Shown: positions 1 to 7,211, counted from the stretch's first letter. The stretch is 15,700 nucleotides of DNA from JAAYPI01 sp036734385 (GCA_036734385.1 DAIMYQ010000034.1:1-15700); one strand, 5' to 3'. The notes: generated by a model from the sequence alone, not told the origin. Numbers and translations: made by a program.

Positions 1-11
1 TAACTCTCTTA

Positions 12-34
12 TATGTATCATAAAATCATACATA
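12..34. repeat. AT-rich 7-bp inverted repeat upstream of ninG
   Basis: TATGTAT at 12-18 and its exact reverse complement ATACATA at 28-34 are separated by 9 bases, just upstream of the first gene. It could be an operator or a weak hairpin in the leader. AT-rich palindromes of this length arise easily by chance, so this records what is seen and is not a functional claim. Nothing else is recognisable in bases 1-58. Confidence 0.25.
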
Positions 35-58
35 CACACATAAAATAAAGAAATAAGT

Positions 59-595
59 ATGAAATGCAAATGCGGAAAAGAGTTTGAACCAATAAGAAGA
101 AACGGTATAATAGTGTCGAAGTTGTGCATTTCGTGTATAATAGAAAAATCTCGTGCAAACAAGAAAAAAGAATGGAACAAAGAAAAAAAGAAAATAAAAG
201 AATCATTAAAAACAAAATCGGATTATTTAAACGAACTACAAAAAAGTTTTAATACATTTATACGTGTTCGAGACAAAGATAAACCATGTATAAGTTGCAA
301 AAGACCTTTGACAAATAAATACGATGCTGGACATTATTTTTCGGTCGGTGCATATCCAAATTTAAGATTCAACGAATTAAACGTTCATGGCCAATGTGTG
401 CATTGCAATAGAGATTTACACGGAAATATATCGGAATATTCAATAGCCCTTCCAGAACGCATAGGAATAGCAAGTTTTGAAAAACTACAAAGAGAAAGAA
501 ACACACCTCTACAACTGACTATCGAAGAAGTGAAAGAATTAATTAAAATTTACAAGAAAAAAATTAAAGAATTGAATAAAAACAAAATAAAATGA
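59..595 (+). CDS. ninG: NinG/Rap-like phage recombination nuclease
   Basis: This 178-aa protein resembles phage lambda NinG (Rap), which promotes recombination by cutting branched DNA such as Holliday junctions. Seen: an N-terminal Cys cluster (CKCG at 3-6 and CISC at 23-26), a highly basic Lys-rich helix at 30-55, then the family core with CISC (77-80), DAGHYFSVGAYPNLRFNE (89-106) and NVHGQCVHCN (108-117). The last segment supplies C113 and C116 for a zinc or HNH-like centre. Length is close to the family norm. The ATG at 59 precedes the Cys cluster, and no Shine-Dalgarno sequence is evident, as usual for Bacteroidetes. It opens the visible DNA-metabolism cluster. The family assignment is firm. 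The exact substrate in this phage is inferred. Confidence 0.9.
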   Translation: MKCKCGKEFEPIRRNGIIVSKLCISCIIEKSRANKKKEWNKEKKKIKESLKTKSDYLNELQKSFNTFIRVRDKDKPCISCKRPLTNKYDAGHYFSVGAYPNLRFNELNVHGQCVHCNRDLHGNISEYSIALPERIGIASFEKLQRERNTPLQLTIEEVKELIKIYKKKIKELNKNKIK

Positions 596-670
596 AATAT
601 TAAATTGTTGGCGTGTTATACGATATACAGCATTAAACACAAATCAATTTATTACAGATATTGAGAAAAT

Positions 671-1102
671 ATGAAACTATTATTACAAAATACAAGTCAT
701 GGTTTAATTCCCTTGTATGATGCTGATTATGAAGAAAAGAAACGGTTAAAAATCGGCGAAGTTTACACATGTGAAATAAAACAGGCGAGGAATCCGGACT
801 TTCATAGAAAATATTTTGCGTTAATTAATTGTGCGTGGGACTTACAATCTGAAGCACGTAAAGAAAAAATAAAAACGGTAGAATTATTCAGAAAATCGGT
901 ACAACTTGCAGCCGGATATTGTGAATTAGTTTACTCACACAAACATAAGGACTTTATAGAGATTCCGAGTAGTATCGCATTTGAAAAACTTGACAATATA
1001 GCATTTGAGCAGTTATATAAAGACGTAAGACATGTAATAGATACTGTATTTTGTTCGCATATAAGTATAGAAGACTTTGAAAAGTATTTGAGTAATTTCT
1101 GA
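671..1102 (+). CDS. DUF1367 phage protein
   Basis: This 143-aa protein carries the hallmark of the DUF1367 family: an N-terminal half with a short beta-rich start (LLLQNTSHGLIPLYDAD), then a basic region and ARNPDFHRKYFALIN at about residues 38-52. The family occurs in replication and recombination regions of many temperate phages, often near ninG-type genes, which fits its place 75 bases downstream of the NinG-like gene. Its molecular function is unknown, and I see no catalytic motif that would define one. There are no membrane segments. Length is somewhat shorter than in enterobacterial phages, mostly at the C terminus. Confidence 0.75.
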   Translation: MKLLLQNTSHGLIPLYDADYEEKKRLKIGEVYTCEIKQARNPDFHRKYFALINCAWDLQSEARKEKIKTVELFRKSVQLAAGYCELVYSHKHKDFIEIPSSIAFEKLDNIAFEQLYKDVRHVIDTVFCSHISIEDFEKYLSNF

Positions 1103-1122
1103 AAACATTCATATATAAACAT

Positions 1123-1569
1123 ATGAGAAAAATCCACATAAACAACGATGACAATTACGCTACACCGCCTGAATTTTACAAGGCTTTGGATGAGAGGTTT
1201 AATTTCGATTTTGACCCTTGCCCTTATTGTGAGGGTGAAGTAATTGACGGATTAAGTATTGAATGGGGAAACTCGAACTTTATAAACCCACCTTACAGCC
1301 AAAAACTAAAGGAAGAGTTTGTAAAGAAGGGAATTGAAGAAATGCGAAAAGGTAAAGTTTGCGTTTTTCTATTACCTGTAAGCACTTCGACACAGCTATT
1401 TCACAAGTATATAAAACCAAATGCAACGGAAATAGAATTTATTGAGGGTAGAATAAAGTTTGGCAAGTTGGATGCAAATGGAAATTTCTATTTACCATTA
1501 AACGCAAAAGGCAAAACCCAAAGTGGAACAAAAGATAGCATGGTGGTAGTTTTCGATGGGCGATCTTAA
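1123..1569 (+). CDS. Phage Dam-type DNA N6-adenine methyltransferase
   Basis: This 148-aa protein matches the phage N-6-adenine methyltransferase (Dam-like DNMT) family, which transfers a methyl group from S-adenosylmethionine to adenine in DNA. Seen in order: YATPPEFYKALDERF (12-26), FDPCP (30-34), the catalytic motif NPPY (55-58), a hydrophobic strand VCVFLLPVST (79-88), FIEGRIKF (106-113) and the C-terminal strand SMVVVF (139-144). Length is typical for this compact phage form, which lacks a separate target-recognition domain. It probably protects phage DNA from host restriction or marks it for regulation. Target sequence cannot be read from the protein. Twenty bases separate it from the DUF1367 gene, so the two are probably cotranscribed. 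An attC-like structure begins right after its stop. Confidence 0.88.
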   Translation: MRKIHINNDDNYATPPEFYKALDERFNFDFDPCPYCEGEVIDGLSIEWGNSNFINPPYSQKLKEEFVKKGIEEMRKGKVCVFLLPVSTSTQLFHKYIKPNATEIEFIEGRIKFGKLDANGNFYLPLNAKGKTQSGTKDSMVVVFDGRS

Positions 1570-1576
1570 ACTTGTG

Positions 1577-1707
1577 CCTAACGTTGGCGATATAAAATCG
1601 GTTTGGCTGCGATGCTCGAACCTGTCAAAATACCACAACGCTTGCAACGTGCTGAAACGCTAAAATAACCACGAAACCCCAACTGTTTTATATAATGTGT
1701 TGTGTGC
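1577..1707. repeat. attC-like foldable inverted-repeat element
   Basis: This stretch starts at GCCTAACG, just after the methyltransferase stop, and ends near GTGTTGTGTGC. It can fold on itself: ATATAAAA at 1590-1597 pairs with TTTTATAT at 1686-1693, and inside it GGTTT at 1600-1604 pairs with AAACC at 1674-1678. The left end GCCTAAC fits the RYYYAAC core used in integron attC sites. The right end does not cleanly fit GTTRRRY. The size (about 130 bp), position directly behind a gene and nested arms are attC-like, but no integrase is present in the window. It may instead be another intergenic repeat family. Confidence 0.35.
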
Positions 1708-1802
1708 ATGTAGCTTCCATTTCAGTTCAATCGAAGTACGATCACTTTTTTATTTAATTTTTTAGGGAGTGAATTTTATTTTAATTTTTTTTGAATAAAT
1801 AG

Positions 1803-1832
1803 TTTGTAATTAAAAAGTATTTACTATATTTG
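1803..1832 (+). promoter_or_regulatory. Bacteroidetes-type promoter for the helicase/IbrAB operon
   Basis: The -33 element TTTG (1803-1806) and the -7 element TATATTTG (1825-1832, a perfect TAnnTTTG) are 18 bases apart. This matches the Bacteroidetes primary sigma factor consensus. It lies just upstream of the 201-aa gene and would drive the overlapping gene set to about 5723. Transcription is expected to begin around 1839, almost on the ATG at 1841. The preceding stretch 1711-1802 is T-rich and holds no gene. Confidence 0.75.
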
Positions 1833-1840
1833 TACTGTGA

Positions 1841-2446
1841 ATGTATCACAACCCAATGACCGAAGGGGAAAGACGTCAAATAAAACTTGCCACGATGAAT
1901 ACGAAGAATGTAACTTTAGAACAACTTGCAGAAAGATTAAATCAAACTGTATGGGTTAAAGGTGATTTGAAAAGAATTTACCTAAATGATGAAGGTTATA
2001 ATACCAAGAAAATGAGTACCAAAACTTTCATCTTTGAAAAAGATGGTGAATTTATAGTTAGTTGCCATATCGAATGCCCAAGTCAACCTTATCAGTGGAT
2101 TCAATCACAGGAAGAAGAAGTAAAAGAAGGTGTTTATTCTAAAATTGAAGATTATATTGAAAGAATACTTGACCCTTCAATTGATGCAAAAGAAGAAGCT
2201 GAATGGGAACAAGCAAGAATTGAAAGAGAAAAAAAGGAAGCTGAAAAACCAGTTGTTACTATACCATCCGAACCGATACAGCCAAAAGAATTTATTAATA
2301 CATTCAATGTTGGCGAAACTTTAACTCATGCAACATGGGGAGCGGTTATTGTAATTTCAGAAGATGAGAATACGGTAACAGTTGACAAGCAAGGCGAACA
2401 TAAAAAATTGTTGAAGAAATTTGCTCATTTAACTAAAGTAGGATGA
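1841..2446 (+). CDS. Unknown protein with possible Tudor/SH3-like C-terminal domain
   Basis: I do not recognise this 201-aa protein as a whole. Residues about 23-100 look like a mixed alpha/beta domain, and residues 93-142 are a charged Glu/Lys-rich helix that is probably an extended linker. The last ~48 residues contain NVGETLTHATWGAVIVISE, then a predicted strand VTVDKQG and a hydrophobic end. This resembles the small beta-barrel at the C terminus of UvrD/PcrA helicases (pattern: G..v.H..wG.G.vi). Such barrels bind nucleic acid or RNA polymerase. Since an SNF2-type ATPase follows two genes later, a helicase accessory role is a reasonable inference. The start is uncertain: ATG codons at 1841, 1856 and 1895 are in frame, and the promoter would start transcripts near 1839. 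Its stop overlaps the next start (ATGA). Confidence 0.7.
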   Translation: MYHNPMTEGERRQIKLATMNTKNVTLEQLAERLNQTVWVKGDLKRIYLNDEGYNTKKMSTKTFIFEKDGEFIVSCHIECPSQPYQWIQSQEEEVKEGVYSKIEDYIERILDPSIDAKEEAEWEQARIEREKKEAEKPVVTIPSEPIQPKEFINTFNVGETLTHATWGAVIVISEDENTVTVDKQGEHKKLLKKFAHLTKVG

Positions 2447-2724
2447 TAAAATCAGTCAATATAAAGTTTGAAAAATTCCTACACGATACGGGCAAGGCAA
2501 TACTTGTCCGTATTAAAGGGGTTGAACATTGGATACCAAAAAAACTTTGCAGGAAATTGATTATAAACAATAAATTGGGAGGTAATGTGTGTATTCCAAC
2601 ATTCATCGCTGAACGAATTGGATTTGACATAGAAGATTGCAGCCCCGATGTAGAAGTTATCCACCACATACCAGAAACACAAGACAAATCAAATATAAAG
2701 CACGATGAAGACCTTTTTAGATAA
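2443..2724 (+). CDS. Hypothetical phage protein, 93 aa
   Basis: This small soluble protein is not recognised. Its predicted N-terminal strands (VNIKFEKFLHDTGKAILVRI) are followed by VEHWIPKKLC, which reads like a region that recognises or positions a ligand. The C terminus is acidic. It is wedged into the operon: its ATG overlaps the upstream stop (ATGA at 2443-2446), and its last 20 bases overlap the helicase gene that starts at 2705. Such overlaps support real translation and translational coupling. No membrane segment, Cys cluster or catalytic motif is visible. In similar phages, small proteins in this position lie between replication genes and an SNF2-like helicase. Confidence 0.65.
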   Translation: MIKSVNIKFEKFLHDTGKAILVRIKGVEHWIPKKLCRKLIINNKLGGNVCIPTFIAERIGFDIEDCSPDVEVIHHIPETQDKSNIKHDEDLFR

Positions 2725-3901
2725 CCAAATAAAAGCCATTGATAAATTGAACGCTGTAAAATGTGGTGCTTTATTTATGGAGGCTGGCACAGGCAAAACT
2801 CGCTCTGCTTTAGAATTGATAAAAAATACTGATGCTGACTATGTGTTGTGGTTTACGCCATTTCAAACAAAGGAAAATCTACAGGCTGAAATAAATAAAT
2901 GGGGCGGATTATATTGTGATATTGTTGGCATTGAAAGCATTCAAAACAGCGATAGGATTTATTTAGAACTTTCTCAAAAATGCGAGCAAGCAAAAAAGGC
3001 ATTTATTGTTGTTGACGAAAGTTTGAAGATAAAAAACGCTGATGCCAATAGAACACAACGTCTTTTGCAATTAGCTGAAAAATCAGCTTATCGGATAATA
3101 TTGAACGGAACCCCATTGAGCCGAAATTTACTTGATTTGTGGTCCCAAATGGAATTTCTTTCTCCCAAAATTCTAAAAATGGGATTGGCAGAATTTAAAA
3201 ATACGTTTTGCGAATACATAAAGGTAACTTATCATTCACAGGGATTTGGGATGTCTTACTCAAAAGAGTTTATTAAAAAATATCACAACATTGATTATCT
3301 CTATTCATTGATAGAGCCGTTTATTTTTGAAAGTAGACTATCATTGAGTATCGGGCAACAGCATATCAATATTGATTACATTTTAACCGATGAAGAAAAG
3401 GTACAACACGATAAGCTGAAAGAAAAATATCTGGATAATGAATATTTGCTTGCAATGAACAATAACATATTTCTTGAGATTACTCAAAAGATGCAGCATA
3501 ACTACTCTTTAAGTCCTTCAAAATTTGAGATAGTAGATAAGTTGTTGTCAGAAATTGACAAGTCTAAAGTTTTGATTTACGCAAAGTATATAGACACTCA
3601 GGAACAACTTGCAAAGCGTTATAAAGATGTTCGTATAATGAGCCTACAAAAACACTCATACGGCTTGAATTTACAGGATTACAACGCAATAGTTTTTTGG
3701 GATAAGACTTGGGATTATGCCCAACGTGAACAAATTGAAAGGAGAATATTTCGGACTGGGCAAATATCGAATTGCGTTTACTATGATTTAACTGGAAATG
3801 TTGGACTTGAAGGAATGATAAATCAAAACATTGAACGTAAAAGAAATTTGCTTGATGTGTTTGCAGGAATGAATGTAGAACAGCTTAAAAAAGAATTATG
3901 A
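2705..3901 (+). CDS. Compact SNF2-family DEAD/DEAH-like ATPase (helicase)
   Basis: This 398-aa superfamily 2 ATPase of SNF2 type is predicted to use ATP to translocate on double-stranded DNA or remodel protein-DNA complexes. Seen in order: Q-like N terminus NQIKAIDKL (7-15), Walker A EAGTGKT (26-32), motif II VVDES (102-106), motif III region LNGTPLSRNLLDLW (133-146), and in the second RecA lobe GLNLQDYNAIVFWD followed by motif VI QIERRIFRTGQ (343-353) with its arginine fingers. It is smaller than cellular SNF2 enzymes and has no obvious extra DNA-binding domain, typical of phage versions. It overlaps the PP-loop gene by 4 bases (ATGA at 3898-3901). The tight coupling suggests that the ATPase and the IbrAB-like pair act together. 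Confidence 0.9.
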   Translation: MKTFLDNQIKAIDKLNAVKCGALFMEAGTGKTRSALELIKNTDADYVLWFTPFQTKENLQAEINKWGGLYCDIVGIESIQNSDRIYLELSQKCEQAKKAFIVVDESLKIKNADANRTQRLLQLAEKSAYRIILNGTPLSRNLLDLWSQMEFLSPKILKMGLAEFKNTFCEYIKVTYHSQGFGMSYSKEFIKKYHNIDYLYSLIEPFIFESRLSLSIGQQHINIDYILTDEEKVQHDKLKEKYLDNEYLLAMNNNIFLEITQKMQHNYSLSPSKFEIVDKLLSEIDKSKVLIYAKYIDTQEQLAKRYKDVRIMSLQKHSYGLNLQDYNAIVFWDKTWDYAQREQIERRIFRTGQISNCVYYDLTGNVGLEGMINQNIERKRNLLDVFAGMNVEQLKKEL

Positions 3902-5208
3902 AAAAGTATTTTGATATAAATGTATATGATGCCGCCAAAGAAAGGTTGCGGTATATTTTTAATGAGTTTGATAATGTTTTGGTAGCTTTTTCTACAGGTA
4001 AGGATAGTGGAGTAATGATGGAAGTTGCTTACCAAGTAGCAACCGAAATGAATATGGTTAATAAAATGGCTATATACTATCAGGATTATGAGGCAATATA
4101 TCAAGGTTCTACCGATTACGCTATGAGGGTATTCAATGAAAGGTTTTTAGATGTAAAAAGAAAATATTGGCTTTGTATGCCAATAAAAGCCGCTTGTTCT
4201 GTTACAATGATGCAAGATGGGTGGATTCCTTGGGATGAGGATAAAAGAGAAATTTGGGTAAGAGAGTACCCTAATTCAAATAGTTTGTTTACAATACATA
4301 ATTATCCTTATCCTTTTAAAAAAGGCAGAAAAGGGTTTGATTTTAGAATTGATTTTTCTAAAGATTTTGCAAAAGAATTTGGGAAAACTGCTGTATTAGT
4401 GGGGATAAGAGCAGATGAAAGCCTAAGTAGGCTATCTATTATTTCAAGCAATCAGCGTGTAAATATGTATAAAAATATACACCACTCAACAAAAGTTTGC
4501 AATAATGTTTACACGTTTTATCCTATTTATGATTGGAGGACTACTGATATATGGGTAGCGAATGCTAAATATAATTTTGATTACAATAAAACATACGATT
4601 TATATTATTTATCAGGATTATCAATTGATGAAATGAGAATAGCAAGCCCATTTCATGCGTCTGGACAAGCCCATTTAAAACTTTATAAAGTTATTGATCC
4701 TAATAATTGGGGGAAGATGATTAGTCGTGTAAATGGTGTAAACTTCGCAGGTATTTACGGTGGAACTACTGCGATGGGATGGAAAAATATAACAAAACCA
4801 GCTCACTTTACTTGGGAGGAGTATGCTAATTTTCTACTTGGAACATTACCTGATAACATTAGAAAAAAATATGAGCAAAAAATAGAACAAAGCAAATGGC
4901 ATTGGTCTGTTCAAGGCGGGGCAAGAACGCCGGAATTTATTGAACAATTAGAAAAAGAGGGATGGAAGATAAGAAAGACAGAAAAAAGTTCGGCTTCTTG
5001 TAAGGTAAATACTCACAAAAAAATAGTTTATATAGATGAAATGGCAGACGATACAAATATTGATGATTTTAAGAAAGCACCAACTTGGAAGAGAGTTTGT
5101 ATTGCTATATTGAAAAACGATACACAATGTTTATATATGGGATTTAGTAGAACAAAATCAGACAATGAAAAGAGAAAAAAAGCATTAATAATGTATAAAA
5201 AATTATAA
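3898..5208 (+). CDS. ibrA: PP-loop PAPS reductase-like protein with DUF3440 (IbrA-like)
   Basis: This 436-aa protein belongs to the phosphoadenosine phosphosulfate reductase/ATP-pyrophosphatase fold. The PP-loop STGKDS (32-37) is a variant of SGGKDS, and GIRADESLSR (169-178) is the second nucleotide-site motif of the family. The C-terminal part (from about residue 270) corresponds to DUF3440, as in E. coli IbrA. The ECGLH motif that carries the redox cysteine of true sulfate-assimilating PAPS reductases is not present, so a CysH role is unlikely. The PP-loop probably adenylates a substrate; DNA, RNA or protein are all possible. It sits 2 bases ahead of the ParB-like partner, the conserved IbrA-IbrB order. 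It looks more AT-rich than the virion genes. Confidence 0.88.
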   Translation: MKKYFDINVYDAAKERLRYIFNEFDNVLVAFSTGKDSGVMMEVAYQVATEMNMVNKMAIYYQDYEAIYQGSTDYAMRVFNERFLDVKRKYWLCMPIKAACSVTMMQDGWIPWDEDKREIWVREYPNSNSLFTIHNYPYPFKKGRKGFDFRIDFSKDFAKEFGKTAVLVGIRADESLSRLSIISSNQRVNMYKNIHHSTKVCNNVYTFYPIYDWRTTDIWVANAKYNFDYNKTYDLYYLSGLSIDEMRIASPFHASGQAHLKLYKVIDPNNWGKMISRVNGVNFAGIYGGTTAMGWKNITKPAHFTWEEYANFLLGTLPDNIRKKYEQKIEQSKWHWSVQGGARTPEFIEQLEKEGWKIRKTEKSSASCKVNTHKKIVYIDEMADDTNIDDFKKAPTWKRVCIAILKNDTQCLYMGFSRTKSDNEKRKKALIMYKKL

Positions 5209-5210
5209 TT

Positions 5211-5723
5211 ATGAAAAGTCCAGTTTACAATGTAATTGCTGTTCCGATTGAAAAAATACAAGCTAATTGCTATAACCCAAATGCAGTTGCTCCTCCTGAA
5301 ATGAAATTGCTTTACAAATCAATTTTAGAGGATGGATACACTATGCCAATAGTTTGCTATTATCTATCTGGTATTGATAAATACGAAATAGTCGATGGTT
5401 ATCATAGATACACTACAATGCTTAATCATAAAGATATTTATGAAAGAGAAGGAGGTATGCTGCCTGTTTCAGTTATTGACAAACCTCTTTCTGATAGGAT
5501 GGCTTCAACAATTAGGCACAACAGAGCAAGAGGAAGTCACTCTATTGAATTAATGGTAAATATTGTTAAAGAATTAACCGAAGCAGGAATGAGCGATGCG
5601 TGGATATTAAAAAACATAGGAATGGATGCGGATGAGTTATTAAGATTGAAACAAATATCTGGGCTACAACATCTATTTAAGAACAAAGATTTTTCCCGAA
5701 GTTGGGAAGTAGATAAATCCTGA
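5211..5723 (+). CDS. ibrB: ParB/sulfiredoxin-fold protein (IbrB-like)
   Basis: This 170-aa protein has the N-terminal ParB/Srx nuclease-like domain: VPIEKIQANCYNPN (11-24), the signature DGYHRY (62-67) and then IRHNRARGSHS (101-111), which forms the phosphate-binding surface. Residues about 112-160 are helical (VNIVKELTEAGMSDAWILKNIGM), like the helix-turn-helix part of ParB proteins. IbrB of E. coli, encoded with IbrA, was described as a regulator of immunoglobulin-binding proteins. ParB-fold proteins can bind or hydrolyse nucleotides and bind DNA. The length looks complete. Partnership with the PP-loop protein is inferred from the 2-base spacing and the repeated occurrence of this pair in phages and prophages. 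Confidence 0.87.
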   Translation: MKSPVYNVIAVPIEKIQANCYNPNAVAPPEMKLLYKSILEDGYTMPIVCYYLSGIDKYEIVDGYHRYTTMLNHKDIYEREGGMLPVSVIDKPLSDRMASTIRHNRARGSHSIELMVNIVKELTEAGMSDAWILKNIGMDADELLRLKQISGLQHLFKNKDFSRSWEVDKS

Positions 5724-5750
5724 TGTTTACTGTGGTAAGTTTTCATCAGG

Positions 5751-5790
5751 CTGGCGAAATGGGGAGGTTGCCAGTTGCTCCCCTTATTTT
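5751..5790 (+). terminator. Terminator-like, pseudoknot-capable RNA structure
   Basis: GGGGAG (5761-5766) pairs with CTCCCC (5778-5783), followed by TTATTTT. This is a plausible intrinsic terminator behind the IbrB-like gene. A second pair, CTGGC (5751-5755) with GCCAG (5770-5774), interlocks with the first in H-type pseudoknot order. The two stems could coexist as a pseudoknot or exclude each other as in an attenuator. No folding program was run. Confidence 0.5.
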
Positions 5791-5806
5791 AAATAAAACA
5801 AAGAAA

Positions 5807-5959
5807 ATGAAAACCAAAAAAGTAACTATAAGCCTGACCGAAGAGCAACAGCAACAGGCTAAAGAAATAAGTAAAGAACTACTAGGGAAAGAAAACATAT
5901 CTGGTTTATTTGCTTTCTGGATTAATCAGCACCTAAAGAAACGCTCGAAGCCGTATTAA
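5807..5959 (+). CDS. Small ribbon-helix-helix-like protein, 50 aa
   Basis: From the ATG at 5807 this reads MKTKKVTISLTEEQQQQAKE and so on: a short basic strand, then a long helix (residues about 10-25) and a second helix with ENISGLFAFWINQHL. This is the layout of a CopG/Arc-type ribbon-helix-helix DNA-binding protein, a common small phage repressor or antitoxin fold. An alternative ATG at 5723 overlaps the ibrB stop (TGATG) and would add 28 residues. Those residues do not look like part of the fold and are encoded across the hairpin at 5751-5783, so the shorter form is preferred. It may regulate the upstream operon or the junction region. The fold assignment rests on pattern alone. Confidence 0.6.
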   Translation: MKTKKVTISLTEEQQQQAKEISKELLGKENISGLFAFWINQHLKKRSKPY

Positions 5960-6021
5960 TATGGGCGGTAACGGTTGTACATGAGCAGTAGCGGATGATG
6001 AAGGTATACTTTAACAGATAG

Positions 6022-7116
6022 TTATTGTAAACCAGCCATTTTTTCGTTGAATTTCTGTTCCTCTTTCACTCCAGCCATTGCTTTCGGTGTGATTGTCATT
6101 TGAGGGAAGTATTTCTCGTTGTCACTGACAAAATAAGGAAGCGAGTTTGTTGTTTGCAGTTTATCCTGATTCTCGGCAATCCATTGTTTGAAATTTGGCG
6201 GAGTGTCTGTAACATATCCAGTGTAAGGAGTTCCGTTTATCAAATTGTCTATAATCTGTTCCTCGCTTGCAAGTATTGTCATAACCTTGCAACGGCAGTT
6301 CGGATGCCAGCCTGTAAATTTGAAGTCTTTCGGATAAACACCTGCAAGTTGATCGCAGATGTCGGTAAAAGGTTTACCATTCAAGGTATGGTTGTTAGAT
6401 AATTCTATACTGATTCCCAAGATGAAATCCTCGTTTTGCATAGAATTGTAGTCTGCCGTTCTGTATGCTATGTTTGTTTCTGTTCCTGCCAATCGAAGGG
6501 CATTTTTGTATGAACTTCTGTAAACTCCAGCACCCGGATGGAAAGCCTTTGCATTTTTTGAAAGGTGAAGATTTCCATGCTCGTCACGTACACGACGGAA
6601 TAATTTGTTAGGCTCGTTCAGATATCTGCGAATATCACGGCTCATTTGTTGAGCGGACTTTCCTTGACGCAATCCCAAGTCTATTGACATTTCAAGTTCC
6701 TCTTTGAACTGTGTGCTGTACTTCCACACCCTCTGCGACAAGTTCATTCCGTTGTCTATACGTTCAATAAAAGCAGCAACAGCCTTTTTGTTTACTGGAG
6801 AATAATAATTATCAGGAAGAGATAAATAGCTTCTCAAAACAGACAAAAAAAACTCATTCTGCTTTGTAAACTCGTTTTCTATTCCTCCTGAAATGGTTGC
6901 AAAAATTTCCGTTCTGTATTCTGCAAACAATTTTTCAATTCTTTTCCTTGTCTGTGGATATTCGTCGAAACGGAACGGCTTCGATTTGTCGAAGTTTTTT
7001 ATGGACGTTCCTATTTTCGCAGCTTCGTCGACCAAAGAAGTGTATATTCTTTTGATTGCACGCTCGTATGCACGTATGCGTTTTCTGTGTTCAGCTTCCG
7101 CTTTATCTCTATTCAT
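6022..7116 (-). CDS. Minor head / head morphogenesis protein (SPP1 gp7, Mu F-like)
   Basis: This 364-aa protein is a phage minor capsid protein of the SPP1 gp7/Mu gpF family, a few copies of which sit inside the head near the portal. Seen: a Lys/Arg-rich helical N terminus, a central helical region, IAYRTADYNSMQ at about 217-228, and the family hallmark at the C terminus, DICDQLAGVYP (252-262) followed by GWHPNCRCKVM (269-279) with C254, H271, C274 and C276 as likely metal ligands. No truncation is apparent. It is the only convincing minus-strand gene in the window and is convergent with the gene at 5807. In related phages it normally follows terminase and portal on the same strand as the capsid genes. 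Neither is seen here. Confidence 0.88.
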   Translation of the reverse strand: MNRDKAEAEHRKRIRAYERAIKRIYTSLVDEAAKIGTSIKNFDKSKPFRFDEYPQTRKRIEKLFAEYRTEIFATISGGIENEFTKQNEFFLSVLRSYLSLPDNYYSPVNKKAVAAFIERIDNGMNLSQRVWKYSTQFKEELEMSIDLGLRQGKSAQQMSRDIRRYLNEPNKLFRRVRDEHGNLHLSKNAKAFHPGAGVYRSSYKNALRLAGTETNIAYRTADYNSMQNEDFILGISIELSNNHTLNGKPFTDICDQLAGVYPKDFKFTGWHPNCRCKVMTILASEEQIIDNLINGTPYTGYVTDTPPNFKQWIAENQDKLQTTNSLPYFVSDNEKYFPQMTITPKAMAGVKEEQKFNEKMAGLQ

Positions 7117-7149
7117 GTTTATTTTATAATAAAATTATTCAGGAAAAAC

Positions 7150-7180
7150 TTTACAAATATAAAATAATTTTGTAAATTTG
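7150..7180 (+). promoter_or_regulatory. Promoter upstream of tnpB
   Basis: A perfect -7 element TAAATTTG (7173-7180) lies 19 bases behind a near-consensus -33 element TTTA (7150-7153). Transcription from here would begin about 7187 and give a leader of about 25 bases before the GTG start at 7212. Confidence 0.6.
7154..7161 (-). promoter_or_regulatory. Possible minus-strand -7 box for the minor head gene
   Basis: CAAATATA on the + strand reads TATATTTG on the minus strand, a perfect -7 box, 37 bases upstream of the minor head ATG. No TTTG is visible at the right distance for -33, so this is only half a promoter. It overlaps the tnpB promoter region, making this a compact divergent control region. 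Confidence 0.35.
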
Positions 7181-7211
7181 CATATTATAGATATAGAAAG
7201 TTATAGTTACG

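Noticed and set aside
596..670. Promoter or RNA gene between the NinG-like and DUF1367 genes
   Set aside because: I find no TAnnTTTG box at the right distance from a TTTG and no stable hairpin; it appears to be plain AT-rich spacer.
5723..5806. 28-residue N-terminal extension of the ribbon-helix-helix-like gene
   Set aside because: It begins in a TGATG overlap, so it is possible, but its residues do not fit the fold and it crosses the hairpin structure; the ATG at 5807 is preferred.
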